DNA from: an uncultured bacterium
GTDB lineage: Bacteria > Patescibacteriota > Minisyncoccia > Phycocordibacterales > UBA9973
Length of the DNA stretch: 64,000 bases
Reading direction: 5' to 3'
NCBI GenBank assembly: GCA_903825255.1
Contig: CAIJZZ010000030.1
Span: 25,290-89,289 of the forward strand
Each line of letters begins with the position of its first letter. Positions within the stretch are counted from its first letter, which is position 1. Shown in pieces: positions 15,718-24,477 of this stretch. A program made the translations under genes and the position numbers. The notes beneath the pieces are model-generated. The model did not search any database. It worked only from the letters and a program-made list of their open reading frames with translations, and was not told the DNA's origin.

Positions 15718-17967
15718 ATGGATTTACCCCAAATACCTTTAAACAAAGATTTGACTTACATCGGACTCACGACTTTTCGTGATAAAAATACTCTTTTCGG
15801 TATCAAGCGCAAAGATAGGCGTCAGCACGTATATTTACTTGGAAAGTCAGGTACTGGTAAATCAGTGTTGATGTTTAATATGGTTATTCAAAATATTATC
15901 AACGGTGAAGGTGTTTGCGTAGTTGATCCTCATGGAGAATTAGTCGAGGGAATTTTATCGGCTATACCACCAAATCGTTTGAAGGATGTAGTATATTTTA
16001 ATCCAGCTGATATTGATTATCATATTGGTTTTAATGTTTTGGAATTAATTGATCCACAATATAAACATTTGGTCGCCTCAGGACTCATGGGTATTTTTAC
16101 GAAAATTTGGGCGAATGCTTGGAGTGCTCGTATGGAATACATTTTAAACAATGCGATTTTGGCATTACTAGATACTCCTGGAACAACCTTGCTTGGAATT
16201 CCTCGAATGCTCGTGGACAAAGATTATCGTCAGAAAATAATTTCAAATTTAAAAGATCCAGTGATCAAGGCTTTTTGGGTGCATGAATATGAAGCTTGGC
16301 AAGATAAGTTTCGTAATGAAGCCATCGCCCCGATTCAAAATAAAGTCGGACAATTTCTTTCAACTTCCATTATTCGAAATGTTGTTGGTCAGTCAAAAAG
16401 TACGATAGATATTTTTGAAATTATGAACAGTGGAAAAATTTTTCTTGTAAACGTTTCAAAAGGGCGTATTGGTGAAGACAACTCTGCATTACTCGGAGGG
16501 ATGATCATCACCAAAATTCAATTAGCAGCGATGGAACGTGTACGTATTCCTGAAGATGACCGTAAAGATTTTTATTTATATGTCGACGAATTCCAAAATT
16601 TCGTAACAGAATCTTTTGCTGGTATTTTATCTGAAGCTCGAAAATATCGTTTGAATCTTACAGTGGCGCACCAGTACACAGCCCAACTCGTTTCAGACAA
16701 AAGTTCAGCTGTGCGAGATGCAGTTTTTGGCAACGTCGGGACGATGATTGTTTTTCGAGTCGGCTCAGATGACGCAGAATTTTTAGAAAAAGAATTTGAT
16801 CCAGAATTCACTCCATCGGACATTGTGAATTTACCAAACTATAAAATTTATCTAAAACTAATGATTGATGGGGTTACTTCAAGACCATTTTCTGCAAAGA
16901 CGTTACCGCAGATGGTAAAATCAGGTAATATAGAAATCGAGCAAGAAGTTATTAAATCATCCCGTGCCCTTTATTGTAGATCCAGAGAAGATGTTGAACG
17001 TGAAATCAATAATTGGAGCGGAATGTCGCTTGGAGATGATATTACTAGTGCTGGTGATGTCGAAATGTTTGCGGCAATTTGTTCTATTTGTCATAAAGAG
17101 ACAAAGGTGCCATTTAAACCACAACCAGATAGACCAGTGTATTGTAAAGATTGTATTGCTAAAATGAAGACAGGAGAGTTGAAACCTCTTCGAGGCTCAA
17201 TGAATCAAATTAAAGAAGATGAAATTAAATTTTTTAAACCATTAGCAGATTTGGGTATTGAATTTGAACCAAAAGAGAAACACACTGAGTCTGAAAGATA
17301 TCCAGAAAGAACAAATGAAAATAAGCCGATTATGAGTAGTAATAAACCAAAAATTTTTGGAGCTCTTAAAAAAGTTTTTACCCCGTCACTCGCGAGCAAC
17401 AGGGTTACACCATCATCTGCAAACAATACAGCTAATAAAAATATTCCACCTATAAATCCACAGCCGATAAATAGGCCGAATCCTGTTTATGTAAAAAATG
17501 ATTTTAAAAATCAAAATCAAAAATCAACTTTTGTAAATAAGGAAAAAACTAGAGACAACTCAGCCTTGCGAGATATTTTAAATAAGACTCTTTCTGAAAA
17601 TAAAGTTTTTGAAGTCAAAAAGGAAGAACCAAAAATGGAAGAAATTAAAAAAGAGACTCCTCCACCGATCTCCTTGAGCGATTTAAAAGTTCAAAAACCA
17701 GCTAATATTTCAAATTTAAAGGATCGAGGAGCAAGTGTTGAAGATATGAGTAAATTAAAGAATTTAATTTCAGAAACAAAAATTCCTATACCTGAACCTA
17801 CTAAAGAAACTCCTGTTTTTGTTCCTGAGCCCATAAAAGAAATTCCAAAAGAAGAACCTAAAGAAGAAATAAAAAAAGAAGAAAAATCTGTTCCCATTCC
17901 TTCAGTTTCACCGTCTGGAAAGGTACGCGAAGTACCAGAAGATGTTTTAAGAAAAATTTTAGAATAA
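15718..17967 (+). CDS. VirD4/HerA-like ATPase with C-terminal zinc finger
   Basis: 749 aa. The ATPase core has Walker A GKSGTGKS (42-49), VVDPHGEL, and Walker B YLYVDEFQNF (about 285-293), then SEARKYRLNLTVAHQY, the sensor region of VirD4/TraG-type DNA-translocating ATPases. The membrane helices of classical VirD4 are missing, so it is probably cytosolic. A four-cysteine zinc finger follows at about 455-479 (CSIC ... YCKDC). The last 270 residues are a low-complexity Pro/Lys/Glu tail, probably disordered. A 24-bp palindromic element (17381-17404) lies in frame within this tail. ZRP4 and a second, shorter homolog follow. No VirB4 or pilus genes are present, so conjugation is unproven. Confidence 0.85.
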   Translation: MDLPQIPLNKDLTYIGLTTFRDKNTLFGIKRKDRRQHVYLLGKSGTGKSVLMFNMVIQNIINGEGVCVVDPHGELVEGILSAIPPNRLKDVVYFNPADIDYHIGFNVLELIDPQYKHLVASGLMGIFTKIWANAWSARMEYILNNAILALLDTPGTTLLGIPRMLVDKDYRQKIISNLKDPVIKAFWVHEYEAWQDKFRNEAIAPIQNKVGQFLSTSIIRNVVGQSKSTIDIFEIMNSGKIFLVNVSKGRIGEDNSALLGGMIITKIQLAAMERVRIPEDDRKDFYLYVDEFQNFVTESFAGILSEARKYRLNLTVAHQYTAQLVSDKSSAVRDAVFGNVGTMIVFRVGSDDAEFLEKEFDPEFTPSDIVNLPNYKIYLKLMIDGVTSRPFSAKTLPQMVKSGNIEIEQEVIKSSRALYCRSREDVEREINNWSGMSLGDDITSAGDVEMFAAICSICHKETKVPFKPQPDRPVYCKDCIAKMKTGELKPLRGSMNQIKEDEIKFFKPLADLGIEFEPKEKHTESERYPERTNENKPIMSSNKPKIFGALKKVFTPSLASNRVTPSSANNTANKNIPPINPQPINRPNPVYVKNDFKNQNQKSTFVNKEKTRDNSALRDILNKTLSENKVFEVKKEEPKMEEIKKETPPPISLSDLKVQKPANISNLKDRGASVEDMSKLKNLISETKIPIPEPTKETPVFVPEPIKEIPKEEPKEEIKKEEKSVPIPSVSPSGKVREVPEDVLRKILE
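17381..17404 (-). repeat. Palindromic repeat, family I, copy in VirD4-like gene
   Basis: A 24-bp imperfect palindrome with outer arms CCCCGT and ACAGGG and centre CTCGCGAG. Its forward strand matches the reverse strand of the metK copy (25007-25030) at 21 of 24 positions. It is translated in frame as part of the disordered tail (TPSLASNR). Confidence 0.7.
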
Positions 17968-17983
17968 CTCTATTTAAAGATTT

Positions 17984-19741
17984 ATGACAGAAAAAACAGA
18001 AACTCGGGTTTGCCAAAACTGTAAACAAAACTTCACTATAGAGTCTGAGGATTTTAGTTTTTATAATAAAATCGGAGTACCAGCACCACTTTGGTGCCCT
18101 CGTTGTAGATTTTTACGAAAACTCACTTATTTAAATGACCGTTGTCTTTATAAAAGCAATTGTTCAAATTGTAAAGAAAATATTATTTCCAGATATCATC
18201 CAGATTCCAATGTACCAGCTTGGTGTATGAAATGTCATATTAGTGACACTTGGGATGGTAGAGATTATGGTAGAGAATATGATTTTTCTAAAAATTTTTT
18301 TGAACAATTCAATGAGTTAAGAAGTGTTGTGCCTCAACGGGCACTTGATAAAAATGAAAGAAACGGCCCAGGTTGTGAATATTCGAATTACTGTTTTACT
18401 AGTAAAAATATTTATTTATCATATTGTGTGCATAAATCAGAAAATATTAAATACTGCAAACATACTTATTTGGATACTAAAAATTGTCTTGATTGTTTAA
18501 GGGTTAAAAAAAGTGATCGTTGTTATGAAATAGTCCAATCTAGTGATAGTTTCAGTTCTACTTTTTTAATTGAGAGCGAACAATGTATTTCATCACATTT
18601 TTTATTTGATTGTGTAAATTGTATTGATTGTTGTATGTCATCGGGACTTCGAAATAAAAGTAACGTTTTTCGAAATAAACAATATTCTAAAGAAGAATAT
18701 CAAAAAGCGATTTCTGAGTTACGACTCGATACTTATTCAGGTCAAAAAATAGCCAAAGAAGAATTCGAAGAGCTGGCTCGAAATTCTATTCACCGATTTG
18801 CTCATATAAAAAATTCTATAAATTGTGCAGGTGATTTTATTGCGAATTCAAAGAATTGTGTTCATTGTTATGGTATAGAAACTGCAGAAAATTTGAAAAA
18901 TTGCTTTCTTTCTATGGCACCCAATGTTCAAGATTCTCAAGATCTTATAATGACAGGAAGAGGAGAGGAGTGTTATGAAAGTACAAATGCAGGCCGAGGT
19001 ATGAGCCGAGTACTTTTATCATTTAGCTGTGGTAGTGGTTGTAGAAATATACTCTATAGTGATGGTTGTCGAGGTTGTATAGATTGTTTTGGCTGCATTA
19101 GTTTAATAAATCAAAAGTATTGTATTTTAAATAAACAATATTCTAAAGAGGAATATTTTAAAACAGTTGAGGAAATAAAAAAACAAATGAACGAAGTACC
19201 CTATGTTGATAAAATCGGCAGGGTATATGGTTTTGGTGAATGTTTTCCACCAGAACTTTCTCCTTTTACATATAATGAGAGTTTTGCTTTTGAAGAACAT
19301 CCTTTATCTCGCGAAGAAGCCTTGGCTAATGGCTATAAATGGAGAGAAAGGGAATCTAAGGCTTATACGTCTTCTATCCAAGTAAACGATATTCCTGAAA
19401 GTATACACGATGTTTCTGATTTAATTTGTGATGGAACTATTGAGTGTTTAAATAAAGGAAAAGTGGAGACTCTCTGTACTTCGGCTTTTAAAATATTACC
19501 TGATGAACTAGTTTTTTATAAACAAATGAATTTACCTATACCTAGATATTGTCCAAATTGTAGGTATTATGATCGTATAAAATGGAGAAATCCTTTTAAT
19601 TTTTATACCAGAGAATGTATGTGTGGTCTTTTAAATCATAATCATAAAGGGAAATGTTCAAATAAATTTGAGACTATGTATGCGCCGGAAAAGCCAGAAA
19701 TTATTTATTGCAAGGAGTGCTATCAGAGAGAAGTGTATTAG
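17984..19741 (+). CDS. ZRP4: zinc-ribbon / Cys-repeat paralog 4 (unknown function)
   Basis: 585 aa. Site 1 is C10xxC13 ... CPRCR and site 2 CSNCKE ... WCMKC; both are complete. The central repeat is especially clear (SKNIYLSYC, SENIKYC, TKNCLDC, at 12-13-residue intervals) and ends LRNKSNVFRNKQYSKEEY, then CILNKQYSKEEY. The C-terminal module is the longer form, with CLNKGKVETLCTSAF, CPNCRYY, CMCGLLNHNHKGKC and YCKECY. It ends REVY. It is the only singleton ZRP and is sandwiched between two VirD4-like ATPase genes, 16 bp after the first and 41 bp before the second. This suggests co-expression with them. Confidence 0.85.
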   Translation: MTEKTETRVCQNCKQNFTIESEDFSFYNKIGVPAPLWCPRCRFLRKLTYLNDRCLYKSNCSNCKENIISRYHPDSNVPAWCMKCHISDTWDGRDYGREYDFSKNFFEQFNELRSVVPQRALDKNERNGPGCEYSNYCFTSKNIYLSYCVHKSENIKYCKHTYLDTKNCLDCLRVKKSDRCYEIVQSSDSFSSTFLIESEQCISSHFLFDCVNCIDCCMSSGLRNKSNVFRNKQYSKEEYQKAISELRLDTYSGQKIAKEEFEELARNSIHRFAHIKNSINCAGDFIANSKNCVHCYGIETAENLKNCFLSMAPNVQDSQDLIMTGRGEECYESTNAGRGMSRVLLSFSCGSGCRNILYSDGCRGCIDCFGCISLINQKYCILNKQYSKEEYFKTVEEIKKQMNEVPYVDKIGRVYGFGECFPPELSPFTYNESFAFEEHPLSREEALANGYKWRERESKAYTSSIQVNDIPESIHDVSDLICDGTIECLNKGKVETLCTSAFKILPDELVFYKQMNLPIPRYCPNCRYYDRIKWRNPFNFYTRECMCGLLNHNHKGKCSNKFETMYAPEKPEIIYCKECYQREVY

Positions 19742-19782
19742 GTTGGAAATTATTGAAAAAAGTAGTAAAATAAGCATATATT

Positions 19783-21273
19783 ATGCCCAAACCAAATCGA
19801 GTTCAAATAATAAAATATGGTCCACCACCACCAGAGCTGCCTGTTTTCGGCAAAGTAAATCCAGAAGAAGCTTCTTTTATTGGACGTACAAATTATGTTG
19901 CAGCCCTAGAGGAAAAAAAATTTGTTTTCGGAATTAAGCGTGTAGACCGTCGAAGACATTTATATATTATTGGAAAGTCAGGCGTCGGAAAGTCTAAATT
20001 ACTTGAGCTTCTTATTCGTCAGGATATTCAATATGGGCATGGCCTATGTTTGATAGATCCTCACGGTGACGAATTTAAAAATATTTTAGATTTTGTTCCA
20101 AAAGAGCGCATTGAAGATGTTTGTATTATTGATCCTACGGATGTAGATTTTCCTGCATCTTTCAATCCGTTGGCCAATGTTGACCCTGCTTTTAAATTTA
20201 TTTTAACTCAAGGTTTGATTGAAGTTTTTCAAAAACAATTCGGAGCCAACTGGACTCCACGTCTCGAACACGTTTTTCGTTTTACCTGTTTAGCCTTACT
20301 CGATTATCCGCATGCCACGATGCGCGGAATGATTTCAATGTTGACGGACAGAAATTATCGACAGAAAGTCGTTGAATATATTACGGACGATATGGTGAAA
20401 AGATTCTTCGCTATTGAATTCGCGGATTGGTCTGAAAAATTTGATACTGACGCTATCATTCCACTCGTAAACAAACTAGGGCAATTTCTTTCAGATCCAT
20501 TACTTCGAAATATTTTCGGACAAAAAGAAAACAAAATTGATGTTGGTAAGCTTATGAATGAGAAGAAAATAATTTTGATTAACATTTCTAAAGGCCGTCT
20601 AGGTGAAGAGAATTCTTCTTTCTTGGGTTCAATGTTTTTGACTAAAATCAAACAGGCTGGAATGGAGAGAGCAAGTCTTCCGGAGAGTGCTCGAACCGAT
20701 TTTTATTTATATGTCGATGAGTTTCAAAATGTCGTGACTCAGACATTTGAAAATATTTTATCAGAAGCTCGTAAATACGGTTTAAATCTTACAGTAGCGC
20801 ATCAATATGTGGGTCAAATCATCACAAAAGTGCACCAAGCTGTGCTTGGTAATTGTGGAAGTATTATTACTTTTCGTATTGGTGGTGAAGATGCCGTAAA
20901 AATGAAACCAGAATTTGCTCCACTTTTCGATGTGAAAGATATGATTAACCTTGCGGTAGCTGAGTTTTATATCAAAATGACTATCGATGGTGAATCATAT
21001 GATCCTTTTTCCGCGGAGACTTTAAGAGTTTTACCTCCGACTCATATTTCTTATCAAAAAGAAATTATTGCAGCTTCTCATCGAAAATATACAATTTCCA
21101 AAGACGCAGCAGCTGAACTTATTGCAAAAGAAGAAGCGACAATTATCCGAAGTGCTGAAGAAAAAGCGATAATTGAAGGTAAGGGTAAAAAAAATAAAAA
21201 AGAAAATAATGAAGACGAAGAAGAGGCTACCACATCTAAAAAAGCTTCACAAGAAGCAGAGCCTATGATATAG
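19783..21273 (+). CDS. Second VirD4/HerA-like ATPase
   Basis: 496 aa, clearly homologous to the ATPase at 15718 along its first 430 residues (FGIKRVDRRRHLYIIGKSGVGKS, LIDPHGDE, LYVDEFQNVVTQTFENILSEARKYGLNLTVAHQY). Walker A is at 64-71. It lacks the zinc finger and the long disordered tail, ending instead in a short Lys/Glu-rich segment. There are no membrane helices. The two ATPases may form a heteromeric ring or serve separate DNA-handling steps; neither can be decided from sequence. dnaJ follows after 15 bp, suggesting an operon of ATPase, ZRP4, ATPase and dnaJ. Confidence 0.85.
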   Translation: MPKPNRVQIIKYGPPPPELPVFGKVNPEEASFIGRTNYVAALEEKKFVFGIKRVDRRRHLYIIGKSGVGKSKLLELLIRQDIQYGHGLCLIDPHGDEFKNILDFVPKERIEDVCIIDPTDVDFPASFNPLANVDPAFKFILTQGLIEVFQKQFGANWTPRLEHVFRFTCLALLDYPHATMRGMISMLTDRNYRQKVVEYITDDMVKRFFAIEFADWSEKFDTDAIIPLVNKLGQFLSDPLLRNIFGQKENKIDVGKLMNEKKIILINISKGRLGEENSSFLGSMFLTKIKQAGMERASLPESARTDFYLYVDEFQNVVTQTFENILSEARKYGLNLTVAHQYVGQIITKVHQAVLGNCGSIITFRIGGEDAVKMKPEFAPLFDVKDMINLAVAEFYIKMTIDGESYDPFSAETLRVLPPTHISYQKEIIAASHRKYTISKDAAAELIAKEEATIIRSAEEKAIIEGKGKKNKKENNEDEEEATTSKKASQEAEPMI

Positions 21274-21288
21274 TCTTCAAATAAATTT

Positions 21289-21945
21289 ATGCAAAAAGAC
21301 TACTACAAAACATTAGGGGTTGAGAAAGGCGCTTCAAAGGATGAAATCAAGAAGGCTTTTTATAAGTTGGCTCATAAACATCATCCAGATAAAAAAGGCG
21401 GTGATGAAAAGAAATTTAAAGAAGTAAACGAGGCTTATCAAGTTCTTTCAGATGACGCTAAACGTTCAAAATATGACCAATTTGGCTCTGGTTATGAGAA
21501 TATGGCTGGTGGAGGCGGAAATTATGGAGCTTATCAACAAGGTGGTTTTGGAGGTTTTGATTTTTCTGGCTTTCAACAAGGTGGCGGGCAAGAGTTTGAT
21601 TTTGGGAATTTAAATGATATTTTTAGTGATTTTTTTGGTGGTGGAGGAGGTTTTTATGCACGTACTCCTCATGGACGGGATATGCAGACTGAAATACAAA
21701 TTTCTTTAACTGATTCTATTTTAGGTGTAGAAAAAAAGTTAGTGATCGGTGGGAATAAAGAATTAAAAATAAAAATTCCAGCAGGAATTCAAAATGGTCA
21801 AACTTTAAAAATGACCGGAGAGGGTGAACAAATAAAAAATGGTAAAGCGGGGGATTTGTATATAAAGATTAATATAAAAATATCAAGTAAGCTTTCTAAG
21901 CGCGCCCGCGAGCTCCTAGAAGAACTTAAAAAAGAAGGAATTTAA
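21289..21945 (+). CDS. dnaJ: Short DnaJ-like co-chaperone without zinc finger
   Basis: 218 aa. The J domain (1-65) has [24 protein letters not shown] and the catalytic HPD at residues 32-34. A Gly/Phe-rich linker (about 70-125) follows, then one C-terminal beta domain ([23 protein letters not shown] ... [18 protein letters not shown]). The CxxCxGxG zinc-finger repeats and the dimerisation tail of full DnaJ (about 375 aa) are absent, so it is closer to a minimal CbpA/DjlA-like form. It stimulates ATP hydrolysis by DnaK. It lies directly after the second VirD4-like gene rather than next to dnaK. Confidence 0.88.
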   Translation: MQKDYYKTLGVEKGASKDEIKKAFYKLAHKHHPDKKGGDEKKFKEVNEAYQVLSDDAKRSKYDQFGSGYENMAGGGGNYGAYQQGGFGGFDFSGFQQGGGQEFDFGNLNDIFSDFFGGGGGFYARTPHGRDMQTEIQISLTDSILGVEKKLVIGGNKELKIKIPAGIQNGQTLKMTGEGEQIKNGKAGDLYIKINIKISSKLSKRARELLEELKKEGI

Positions 21946-21950
21946 TTTTT

Positions 21951-22550
21951 ATGATATCTTCACAATTTATATATCTTGTAATACTTTCAACTATAGTTGG
22001 ATATTATTTTTATTTTAAAGATTTTCTTTTTGGTAAAACTAGACCCAATTTAGTCTCTTGGTTTATTTGGATGTTAGCACCTTTTATCGGAGTTTATTTT
22101 CAATTAAAAGCGGGAGCAGGACTTTCTGTATTACCTGTATTTATTGCAGGCTTTGGTCCACTTTTAGTATTAATTTTTTCTTTGTTTAGAAAAAATGGAT
22201 ATTGGAAACTTACGATGTTTGATTTAATCTGTGGATTATTATCATTAATGGCACTTACTGTTTATATTCTAACTAGAAATTTAGGGGCCTCAATAATTTT
22301 TGCTATTTTGAGTGATGGCTTAGCTGCTTTTCCAACTATTATAAAATCATGGAAATTTCCAGAAACAGAGACAGGAATTTTATATTTTTCAGGAATTATA
22401 AATAATATTATAGGATTACTGATTATAAAAGAATGGATTTTTTCAATCTATTCTTTCGGTATTTATTTTATAATAGTAAATACAGTATTAGTATTTTGTA
22501 TTTATCGAAAAAGAATTTCTGGATTTTTTGGTAAAAAATGCTATATTTAG
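21951..22550 (+). CDS. Multi-pass membrane protein of unknown function
   Basis: 199 aa with about six or seven hydrophobic helices (for example FIYLVILSTIVGYYFYF, MLAPFIGVYFQ and FGIYFIIVNTVLVFCIY). Short polar loops include GKTRPNLVSWFIW and SDGLAAFPTIIKSWKFPETET. The repeated proline-containing helix pattern is loosely like PQ-loop/SemiSWEET transporters, but I do not claim that. It starts 5 bp after dnaJ. The promoter of the next gene (aguB) overlaps its last codons. Confidence 0.75.
   Translation: MISSQFIYLVILSTIVGYYFYFKDFLFGKTRPNLVSWFIWMLAPFIGVYFQLKAGAGLSVLPVFIAGFGPLLVLIFSLFRKNGYWKLTMFDLICGLLSLMALTVYILTRNLGASIIFAILSDGLAAFPTIIKSWKFPETETGILYFSGIINNIIGLLIIKEWIFSIYSFGIYFIIVNTVLVFCIYRKRISGFFGKKCYI
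22539..22547 (+). promoter_or_regulatory. Extended -10 promoter of aguB
   Basis: TGcTATATT, ending 6 nt before the aguB ATG and overlapping the end of the upstream gene. This is the recurrent leaderless layout. Confidence 0.55.
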
Positions 22551-22553
22551 GCT

Positions 22554-23414
22554 ATGTTAAAAAATAAATTTGTGACAGTTGGAGCTGTGCAAAATGCAGT
22601 CTCTACTAATCAAGAAAACAATTTAAAAAAAACGGCTAAACTTGTTGAGCAGGCAGCTAAAAAAGGTTCCCAAATTATTTGTTTACAGGAGCTTTATAAG
22701 ACTCGTTATTTTCCACAATATCCAAAATTAGAAAAAAAACAATTTTCTGAAACTATTCCTGGTGAATCAACTAAGGTTTTTGCAGAAATTGCGAAGAAAT
22801 ATAAAGTGGTGATAATCGTACCGATATTTGAACGAGATGCAGAAGGTAAATATCATAATTCTGCTGTAGTTATTGATGCAAACGGAAAATTATTGTCGAC
22901 GTATCGAAAGATTCATATTCCACAAGACCCACTTTTTTATGAAAAAAATTATTTTGAAGAAGGGGACACTGGTTATAAAATATATAAAACAAAATATGGC
23001 ACTTTTGCCGTGTTAATTTGCTATGACCAGTGGTTTCCAGAAGCAGCTAGGGCTGTGAAGCTTGCTGGGGCAGATATTGTTTTTTATCCTACAGCCATTG
23101 GCACCATTTCTGGAGAGAAGCAATCTGAGGGTGATTGGCATGATGCTTGGGAGACAATTATGCGCGCGCACTCTATAGCGAATAGTTTATACGTGGTAGC
23201 GGTGAATCGTGTAGGTATTGAAGAAAAATTGAATTTTTGGGGGCAGTCCTTTATTTGCGATGCATTCGGGAAAGTAATCAAAAGAGCTTCTAAAAATAAA
23301 GATGAAATTATAATGTCCAAAATTGATTTAGCTAAGAATAAAATAATAACCGACGAATGGGGTTTTATGCGCAATCGTCGTACGGATACTTATGGATCTC
23401 TTGGTGTAAAATAA
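22554..23414 (+). CDS. aguB: N-carbamoylputrescine amidase (nitrilase superfamily)
   Basis: 286 aa. The nitrilase catalytic triad is visible: Glu in IICLQELYKTRYFPQ, Lys in YRKIHIPQDP and Cys in FAVLICYDQWFPEAAR. The last motif, with DQWFPEAAR, and the HDAWETIMRAHSIANSLYVVAVNRVG stretch are typical of N-carbamoylputrescine amidase. It hydrolyses N-carbamoylputrescine to putrescine, CO2 and ammonia. Agmatine deiminase, which makes its substrate, starts one base after the stop, and the two form a complete arginine-decarboxylation-route branch apart from the decarboxylase, which is not in this window. Confidence 0.9.
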   Translation: MLKNKFVTVGAVQNAVSTNQENNLKKTAKLVEQAAKKGSQIICLQELYKTRYFPQYPKLEKKQFSETIPGESTKVFAEIAKKYKVVIIVPIFERDAEGKYHNSAVVIDANGKLLSTYRKIHIPQDPLFYEKNYFEEGDTGYKIYKTKYGTFAVLICYDQWFPEAARAVKLAGADIVFYPTAIGTISGEKQSEGDWHDAWETIMRAHSIANSLYVVAVNRVGIEEKLNFWGQSFICDAFGKVIKRASKNKDEIIMSKIDLAKNKIITDEWGFMRNRRTDTYGSLGVK

Positions 23415-23415
23415 T

Positions 23416-24465
23416 ATGTCAGAAGAAGATTTAAAAGAAAATAATTTTCGAATGCCGGCTGAATGGGAAGAACATGAGGCTACTTGGCTTGCTTGGCCGA
23501 ATGACCCTGATTATTTCGGGGAGAGAATAAAAAATATCGAAAAAATATATTTACAAATGATTTTTGCTTTACATAAGGACGAAAGAGTAAAGCTTTTGGT
23601 TTTAAATGAAGAGATGGAGATTAGGGTAAAAAAAATGATCAGTGATTTTGGTGTTGATTTATCCAGGGTTATTTTTTACCAAACAGAGTACGTGGACGTT
23701 TGGGTCCGAGATTATGGACCGACTTATGTTAAAAATATGAATAAAAAGGCCTGGGTTAAGTGGCATTATGACGCTTATGGAAAAAAATTTCCAGAATTAT
23801 TTAAAGACAATGAAATATTTTTGAATTTAAAAGAAATGGTTGGTTTTGAAATGTTTTCAGTTGATTTAGCAATGGAAGGTGGAGCAATTGATTCAAACGG
23901 ACTAGGAATTATTTTAACCACTGAAGAATGTTTAATAAAAAATCGTAATTTAAAAAAAGGTAAAGAATATACGGAAAATATTTTTAAAAAATATCTTGGA
24001 GCTCAAAAAATTATTTGGTTAAAGAATGGATTATTGAATGATCATACGGATGGGCATATTGATGAAGTCGCACGATTTATTGGTCCATCAAAAATAGTTT
24101 GTGCTTATGAGGATGATAAGAATGATGAAAATTATACTAGATTATCTGAAGATTATGAGATTTTAAAAAATGCTATTGATCAGGATGGTAATACTTTTGA
24201 AGTTATTAAGTTACCAATGCCCCATATGTATTTTGATGAAGGTGATAAAGAGTTTAATGGTAAAAAGGCACCTGTTTCCTATGCAAATTTTTATATTGGA
24301 AATGAAACTGTTTTAATGTCTTTATATGGTGACGAGAATGATGCTAGGGCTTTATCTATAATTCAATCTTGTTTTCCTGATAAAAAAGTCATAGGCATAG
24401 ATTGTCGAGATCTTGTCTATGGTGGTGGGGCGATTCATTGTATTACTCAACAAGAACAAAAATAA
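23416..24465 (+). CDS. aguA: Agmatine deiminase
   Basis: 349 aa, normal length. MPAEWEEHEATWLAWPNDPDYF is the conserved N-terminus. DVWVRDYGPTYV, DLAMEGGAIDSNG, LLNDHTDGHIDEVARF (catalytic His/Asp) and the nucleophilic Cys in GGGAIHCITQQ complete the guanidino-group-modifying fold. It converts agmatine to N-carbamoylputrescine and ammonia. It sits between aguB and metK, suggesting a polyamine/SAM operon. A polyamine pathway is noteworthy in a genome this reduced; agmatine could be made elsewhere or taken up. Confidence 0.93.
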   Translation: MSEEDLKENNFRMPAEWEEHEATWLAWPNDPDYFGERIKNIEKIYLQMIFALHKDERVKLLVLNEEMEIRVKKMISDFGVDLSRVIFYQTEYVDVWVRDYGPTYVKNMNKKAWVKWHYDAYGKKFPELFKDNEIFLNLKEMVGFEMFSVDLAMEGGAIDSNGLGIILTTEECLIKNRNLKKGKEYTENIFKKYLGAQKIIWLKNGLLNDHTDGHIDEVARFIGPSKIVCAYEDDKNDENYTRLSEDYEILKNAIDQDGNTFEVIKLPMPHMYFDEGDKEFNGKKAPVSYANFYIGNETVLMSLYGDENDARALSIIQSCFPDKKVIGIDCRDLVYGGGAIHCITQQEQK

Positions 24466-24477
24466 TTTTTTATATAT

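Noticed and set aside
15718-21273. A conjugation or type IV secretion locus
   Set aside because: Only two soluble VirD4/HerA-like ATPases are present. There is no relaxase, VirB4, VirB6, pilin or origin of transfer, and both lack membrane helices.
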